Shown here: positions 20,932 to 24,687 of the stretch, piece after piece
Layout: each line of letters starts with the position of its first letter
How positions within the stretch are numbered: the stretch's first letter is position 1
Source: Bacillota bacterium
GTDB lineage: Bacteria > Bacillota > Clostridia > Clostridiales > Clostridiaceae
Direction: 5' to 3'
Length of the DNA: 24,687 nt
NCBI GenBank assembly: GCA_023451395.1
Contig: JAEXZL010000095.1
Span: 1 to 24,687 of the forward strand
Translations under genes and position numbers: made by a program
The notes under the pieces: model-generated
The model's input: only the letters and a program-made list of their open reading frames with translations
What the model was told of the DNA's origin: nothing
Database searches by the model: none

Positions 20932-21723
20932 TTAGTGCCCTCCTAAAACTATGGAAGTAAATTCTTCAGCCAAGAGCTTATGGTTATTAAAGCCTGTAAG
21001 TTCATTAAATATTCCCTCTAAAGAACCCTCGGCAGACCTTTCTTTAAGTTCCTGAAAGCTTCCATCAGCAACTATTACTCCGTCATTTATGAGAACTATT
21101 CTACTGCTTACTTTCTCTACTACCTCCATAATGTGGGAGGAATAAAATATGGTTTTCCCCTCTTTTGAAAGGAAGGCTAGTATCTCCTTAATAATCATTA
21201 CACTATTAGCATCCAATCCGCTTAGAGGCTCGTCTAGAATCAAGATATCAGGATTATTAATGACACTAGAAACGATTAATAATTTCTGCTTCATCCCCTT
21301 TGAAAGGGTACTTATTCTTCTTTTATAGACATTATCAATAGAAAGTATCCTCATAAGCTCTATGCTCTTATATTCTATTTCCTCCTCTGAAAGTCCATAG
21401 AGACTTCCTACTAGAGTCAAATACTCTTCTGGAGTTAAACTATCATAAAGCTCAGCTAATTCCGGAACATATCCAATTCTTCTTTTATATTCTATAGGAT
21501 TAGTCTTTATATCCTCGCCAAAAATTTTCACCTCTCCATGATAATTTTTTAATAATCCTAATATAATCTTCACCGTGGTGCTTTTTCCTGCCCCGTTCGG
21601 TCCTATATATCCTACAACATCCCCCTTATATATCTCTAGGTTAATCCCCTTTAAAGCTTCTTTACTTCCAAAGTTCATCCTTAGATCCTTAATACTAACT
21701 GCTACCTCACTTCTCTCCTCCAT
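20932..21723 (-). CDS. ABC transporter ATP-binding protein
   Basis: A 263-residue ATPase of the ABC-2/CcmA type. Walker A is GPNGAGKST (41-49), the signature is LSKGM (140-144), Walker B is LILDEP (161-166) with D-loop SGLD, and the H-loop histidine is H197 (SSHIME). At the Q-loop position the sequence reads RIGYVPE, so the usual glutamine is replaced by Pro-Glu, as is common in this subgroup. The start is ATG 21723, since AAGGGGAGAG lies upstream and the family N-terminus begins shortly after; an in-frame frame continues to 21792 but without support. It precedes and overlaps the ribosome binding site of its permease gene. A terminator separates it from the phosphatase gene upstream, so it needs its own promoter, within about 21724-21860. 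Confidence 0.92.
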   Translation of the reverse strand: MEERSEVAVSIKDLRMNFGSKEALKGINLEIYKGDVVGYIGPNGAGKSTTVKIILGLLKNYHGEVKIFGEDIKTNPIEYKRRIGYVPELAELYDSLTPEEYLTLVGSLYGLSEEEIEYKSIELMRILSIDNVYKRRISTLSKGMKQKLLIVSSVINNPDILILDEPLSGLDANSVMIIKEILAFLSKEGKTIFYSSHIMEVVEKVSSRIVLINDGVIVADGSFQELKERSAEGSLEGIFNELTGFNNHKLLAEEFTSIVLGGH

Positions 21724-21860
21724 GTTTATCTCTCCCCTTTTCTCATGAATTACGTCATTCACTATATAATACTTCACAGACATCATTATCAATTTTATCT
21801 ATATAATAATTATACATTTCAAAGTTAATTATTTCCATTTATTTATTCTCCTATATTTAA

Positions 21861-21906
21861 AAGCCTCATAATACAGGTTCATTATTATCCCTGAATTATG
21901 AGGCTT
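21861..21906 (-). terminator. Terminator after the histidine phosphatase gene
   Basis: AAGCCTCATAATACAGG (21861-21877) pairs with CCTGAATTATGAGGCTT (21890-21906) with one mismatch. A TTTTAAAT tract follows on the minus strand. Confidence 0.8.
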
Positions 21907-21950
21907 GTCTATTTTTATTCTATTTGAAATCCATTTTTAGCCTTTTTCGC

Positions 21951-22559
21951 TTATATTAGGTGGCTTATATCATTAAAAGATTCCAGTTTATTTATATTGG
22001 GCTCCACATCAACTATAGAAACAGCAGTATTACCTAAGAAGAATTGCTGGAAATGCCCTGTGCCAATATTTAGAAGATGGAATATTGCAAGTCTTATGAT
22101 TCCTCCATGAGCTGCAATTAAAATCCTATCCTCAGTTCCTCTATGCCTTGCTATAATTTCATCCACAGCAGCAGCTGCTCTTTTTCTTACATTTTCAAGG
22201 CTTCCCTCTCCTGGCAATATAGCCAGCTCTGATTTAGTCCTATAGAGCTTTAGGTTCTCAGGATCCATTTGCTCTACCTCCTGAAAGGTCTTCCCTTCCC
22301 ATTCTCCAAAATCAATTTCTCCTAATCTTATATCCTTATGTATAGTAATGTTTCTATCTCCTTTTATGGCTACGGCCGTGGCATAAGCCCTTTTATATGG
22401 AGATGAATATATATGATCTATCTTCTCTCCTTTAAATCTTAAGGCTACCTTTTCAGCCTGAAGAATTCCTGTATCTGAAAGTTCAATGTCACTAGCGCCT
22501 TGAAATCTACCAATTCTGTTCCAAATTGTTTCTCCATGTCTTACAAAAATTAACTGCAT
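21951..22559 (-). CDS. Histidine phosphatase family protein (phosphoglycerate mutase-like)
   Basis: A cytoplasmic protein of 202 residues with the complete branch-1 histidine phosphatase motif set: RHGET (R7, H8, the phosphorylated histidine), the segment GRFQGASDIELSDTG, SSPYKRAYATA (R57), LGEIDFGEWEG (acid residue region 80-89) and AAHGG (H151). The FGEWEG motif and the length match broad-specificity phosphatases and alpha-ribazole phosphatase (CobC)-like proteins rather than glycolytic mutase. There are no cobalamin genes nearby, so the substrate is left open. A strong AAAGGAGGA precedes ATG 22559. It is transcribed alone and ends at the terminator at 21861-21906. Confidence 0.9.
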   Translation of the reverse strand: MQLIFVRHGETIWNRIGRFQGASDIELSDTGILQAEKVALRFKGEKIDHIYSSPYKRAYATAVAIKGDRNITIHKDIRLGEIDFGEWEGKTFQEVEQMDPENLKLYRTKSELAILPGEGSLENVRKRAAAAVDEIIARHRGTEDRILIAAHGGIIRLAIFHLLNIGTGHFQQFFLGNTAVSIVDVEPNINKLESFNDISHLI

Positions 22560-22790
22560 ACTTCCTCCTTTTGTTTCAGTTATGACTGGTTATATATTTA
22601 GAAAATATCCAGCTTGTCTTTATACTATGGACAGCCTTTATATTTATCCCTTATAGCCAAGCTTCTGTTATATTCTCCCCAATAGTCAAACACCTATATT
22701 ATATACCATAAATGATTAAATCTTTAAAAATAAACTATGAACTTTCTCCTATTTATTTTATATAAGCCCTAGATGACATTAAATAAACAT
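22560..22790. other. Divergent intergenic region
   Basis: AT-rich DNA between the phosphatase gene and the ABC half-exporter. It must hold a minus-strand promoter for the phosphatase; TTGACT at 22684-22689 on the minus strand is a candidate -35, but no hexamer with good spacing follows. Nothing else was recognised. Confidence 0.4.
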
Positions 22791-22820
22791 TTGATTAATA
22801 CCTAGCTTTGAAGGTATAAT
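22791..22820 (+). promoter_or_regulatory. Putative promoter of the ABC half-exporter
   Basis: TTGATT (22791-22796), an 18-base spacer and TATAAT (22815-22820), about 50 bases before the start codon. Confidence 0.7.
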
Positions 22821-22871
22821 TTATCATAGAATAAAGGATTTGATTTAAAATTATAAAGGGGGATTTATACT

Positions 22872-24635
22872 TTGAATATGGTGAAAAAATTTATAAGCTA
22901 TTATAGGCCTCATAAGAAATTATTTTTTATAGACATGCTTTGTGCCTTTATTGTAGCAATTTGCGATTTGTTTTATCCAATCATTGCTCGTAACATAATT
23001 AATGATTATGTTCCCAATAGAAATTTAAGTTTACTTTTAACCTGGGCAGTGATTCTTTTATTTATATATATACTAAAGGCTTCCTTAAACTGGGTTATTC
23101 AATATTATGGACATATTGTAGGAGTTAGGATGCAGGGAGATATGAGAAGAGATGTATTTAGTCGCCTTCAAAGATTACCCTTTTCTTTTTTTGATGAGAA
23201 TAAGACAGGTACCATAATGTCTAGAATTATAAATGATCTTATGGACATTTCGGAGCTTGCCCATCATGGGCCTGAGGATTTATTTATCTCCTCTGTTACC
23301 TTAATTGGCTCCTTTATAATCTTATCTACCATCAACCTTCCACTAACCTTGATAATTTTTGCCTGTCTTCCTCCAATAGTATGGTTTTCTATGAAAATGA
23401 GAAAAAGCATGAACAATGCCTTTACCAAAACTAGAGAGGAAATTGCAGAGGTTAATGCAAGTCTTGAAAATTCCATAGCAGGTATTAGAGTTTCCAGAGC
23501 CTATAATAATTCTCACTACGAAGAAGAAAAGTTTAAAGGCTATAATGAAAGCTTCAAAAATGCAAGAGCAGCAGCCTATAAGGTAATGGCTCATTTCTTC
23601 ACTGGCATGAACTTTTCCATGGACTTCTTGTATTTGCTAGTCCTAGTAGTTGGAGGTGTCTTCTACTTTAATGGAGTTATTGATGTAGGTAATTTTGCTA
23701 TGTATATACTCTTTATCAGCATGTTTTTAAATCCAATAAAGAGATTAGTGCAATTTTATGAACAGCTTCAAAATGGTATGACAGGCTTCCAAAGATTCGA
23801 ACAGCTTATGGAGGAATCAGAGGAACCAGAAGAGGTAAATGCCTTAGAGGTGGATAAACTTCAAGGAGTAATAGATTTTAAAAATGTAACCTTTCACTAT
23901 GATAGCGATGAGCAAACAGATGATGAAGAGGATGGCTCTGAAAGGCATAACGTAGTAATAAATAATCTTTCTCTTCATATAGATCAGGGTAAAACCATAG
24001 CTTTAGTTGGTCCCTCTGGCGGTGGCAAGACAACCCTCTGCCATCTTATACCAAGATTTTATGAAATAAATAGTGGTGTAATTTCTATAGATGGCTATGA
24101 CATAACCTCCTTAACCAGAAGCTCCTTAAGAAAGAATATAGGAATAGTTGCACAGGACGTTTTCCTATTTACAGGAACTATTAGAGAAAATATACTTTAT
24201 GGAGATTTAGAGGCCTCTGAGGAACAGATTATAGAAGCTGCTAAAAAAGCTAAGATTCATGACTTTATCATGAGCCTAGAGGATGGCTACGATACCTATA
24301 TTGGCGAAAGAGGAGTTAAGCTCTCCGGTGGCCAAAAGCAGAGAATATCTATAGCAAGAGTATTTCTAAAAAATCCTTCTATACTCATTCTAGATGAGGC
24401 AACCTCTGCCCTGGATAATGCCACAGAGATGGCCATACAAGAATCCTTAGAGGAGCTGTCTAAGGGTAGGACATGTATAATAGTTGCTCATAGGCTATCA
24501 ACTATTAAAAATGCCGACGAAATTATCGTTTTAACCAGTGAAGGAATTAAGGAAGTTGGAAATCATCAGAGTCTTTTAGAAAAGAATGGTATTTATTCAA
24601 CTCTGTATCAATATCAGTTTAAGGCTATATCATAG
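22872..24635 (+). CDS. ABC half-exporter (fused membrane and ATPase domains, MsbA/LmrA-like)
   Basis: A 587-residue half-transporter with an N-terminal six-helix exporter domain (about 1-330) and a C-terminal nucleotide-binding domain. The membrane part shows the coupling segment RLPFSFFDENKTGTIMSR and a conserved VRVSRAYNN-like stretch. The ATPase part has Walker A GPSGGGKTT (380-388), the Q-loop in VAQDVFLF, signature LSGGQKQR (from 484), Walker B and D-loop ILDEATSALD (around 508), and switch IVAHRLS. It should work as a dimer; lipids, peptides or drugs are possible substrates. The start is probably TTG 22872, spaced 9 bases from AAAGGGGG. ATG 22878 and GTG 22881 are in frame but 15 or more bases away. 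A DEQTDDEEDGSE acidic insert precedes the ATPase core. Confidence 0.93.
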   Translation: MNMVKKFISYYRPHKKLFFIDMLCAFIVAICDLFYPIIARNIINDYVPNRNLSLLLTWAVILLFIYILKASLNWVIQYYGHIVGVRMQGDMRRDVFSRLQRLPFSFFDENKTGTIMSRIINDLMDISELAHHGPEDLFISSVTLIGSFIILSTINLPLTLIIFACLPPIVWFSMKMRKSMNNAFTKTREEIAEVNASLENSIAGIRVSRAYNNSHYEEEKFKGYNESFKNARAAAYKVMAHFFTGMNFSMDFLYLLVLVVGGVFYFNGVIDVGNFAMYILFISMFLNPIKRLVQFYEQLQNGMTGFQRFEQLMEESEEPEEVNALEVDKLQGVIDFKNVTFHYDSDEQTDDEEDGSERHNVVINNLSLHIDQGKTIALVGPSGGGKTTLCHLIPRFYEINSGVISIDGYDITSLTRSSLRKNIGIVAQDVFLFTGTIRENILYGDLEASEEQIIEAAKKAKIHDFIMSLEDGYDTYIGERGVKLSGGQKQRISIARVFLKNPSILILDEATSALDNATEMAIQESLEELSKGRTCIIVAHRLSTIKNADEIIVLTSEGIKEVGNHQSLLEKNGIYSTLYQYQFKAIS

Positions 24636-24687
24636 CTATAAAAGCACTGACAGACAGTATGCAAAGGACACCGAAGGGGGTTTACCC
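24636..24687. other. Window end
   Basis: 52 bases after the ABC half-exporter. No complete terminator or start of a further gene is visible; a G-rich stretch (GAAGGGGGTTTACCC) is cut by the window edge. Confidence 0.4.

Noticed and set aside
1..24687. CRISPR arrays, insertion sequences, prophage genes, rRNA, known riboswitches or T-boxes
   Set aside because: No regularly spaced repeats, transposase or integrase motifs, rRNA sequence or recognised riboswitch core motifs were seen on either strand.

Overview
The window is low-GC, spore-former-type Firmicute DNA, most likely from a clostridial anaerobe. The evidence is strong AGGAGG-type ribosome binding sites, AT-rich intergenic DNA, a YtvI-like sporulation membrane protein, a MurE with the meso-diaminopimelate signature, and many small secreted or membrane proteins of clostridial type. 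I cannot name the species. No phage, transposase, integrase or CRISPR array was seen.

Layout. 1-930: the 3' end of uppP, then a small EamA-type membrane protein. 945-4748: an AraC-type regulator divergent from a two-gene unit, an orphan murE followed after 18 bases by a divergent DAACS symporter. 4777-4946: a compact tRNA-Gly(CCC) gene with its own promoter and terminator. 4978-7854: single genes on alternating strands (GNAT acetyltransferase, a conserved helical protein, a GyrI-like protein, a SIMPL-domain protein), three of the boundaries marked by a hairpin terminator. 7981-9626 (minus strand): a tightly packed operon of a secreted protein with aspartate-rich calcium-binding-type repeats, an ECF sigma factor and an RsgI-like membrane anti-sigma factor. 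9823-10191 (minus strand): a short unit with a near-perfect housekeeping promoter, only micro-ORFs and a strong terminator. 10464-11949: three small proteins of unknown function. 11966-12161: non-coding DNA with three hairpins. 12423-15511: ytvI, a small membrane protein, and an overlapping pair (TIM-barrel isomerase-like protein plus SagB-type flavin oxidoreductase). 15754-19248: NrdR boxes followed by nrdA-nrdB (class I ribonucleotide reductase). 19315-22559: an ABC exporter (permease plus ATPase) and a histidine phosphatase on the minus strand. 22872-24635: an ABC half-exporter on the plus strand.

How it fits together. Several units have readable logic. The nrd genes carry tandem NrdR operators. 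The sigma/anti-sigma pair probably controls its own operon, including the secreted repeat protein. The murE-symporter pair suggests uptake or recycling of an amino acid for cell-wall precursor synthesis, although both proteins depart from family consensus at substrate-contacting positions. The most promising under-described elements are the secreted-repeat/sigma/RsgI operon, the 0.33-kb minus-strand micro-ORF or small-RNA unit beside it, and the murE-symporter pair. All functional statements rest on motif reading by eye, without database searches.
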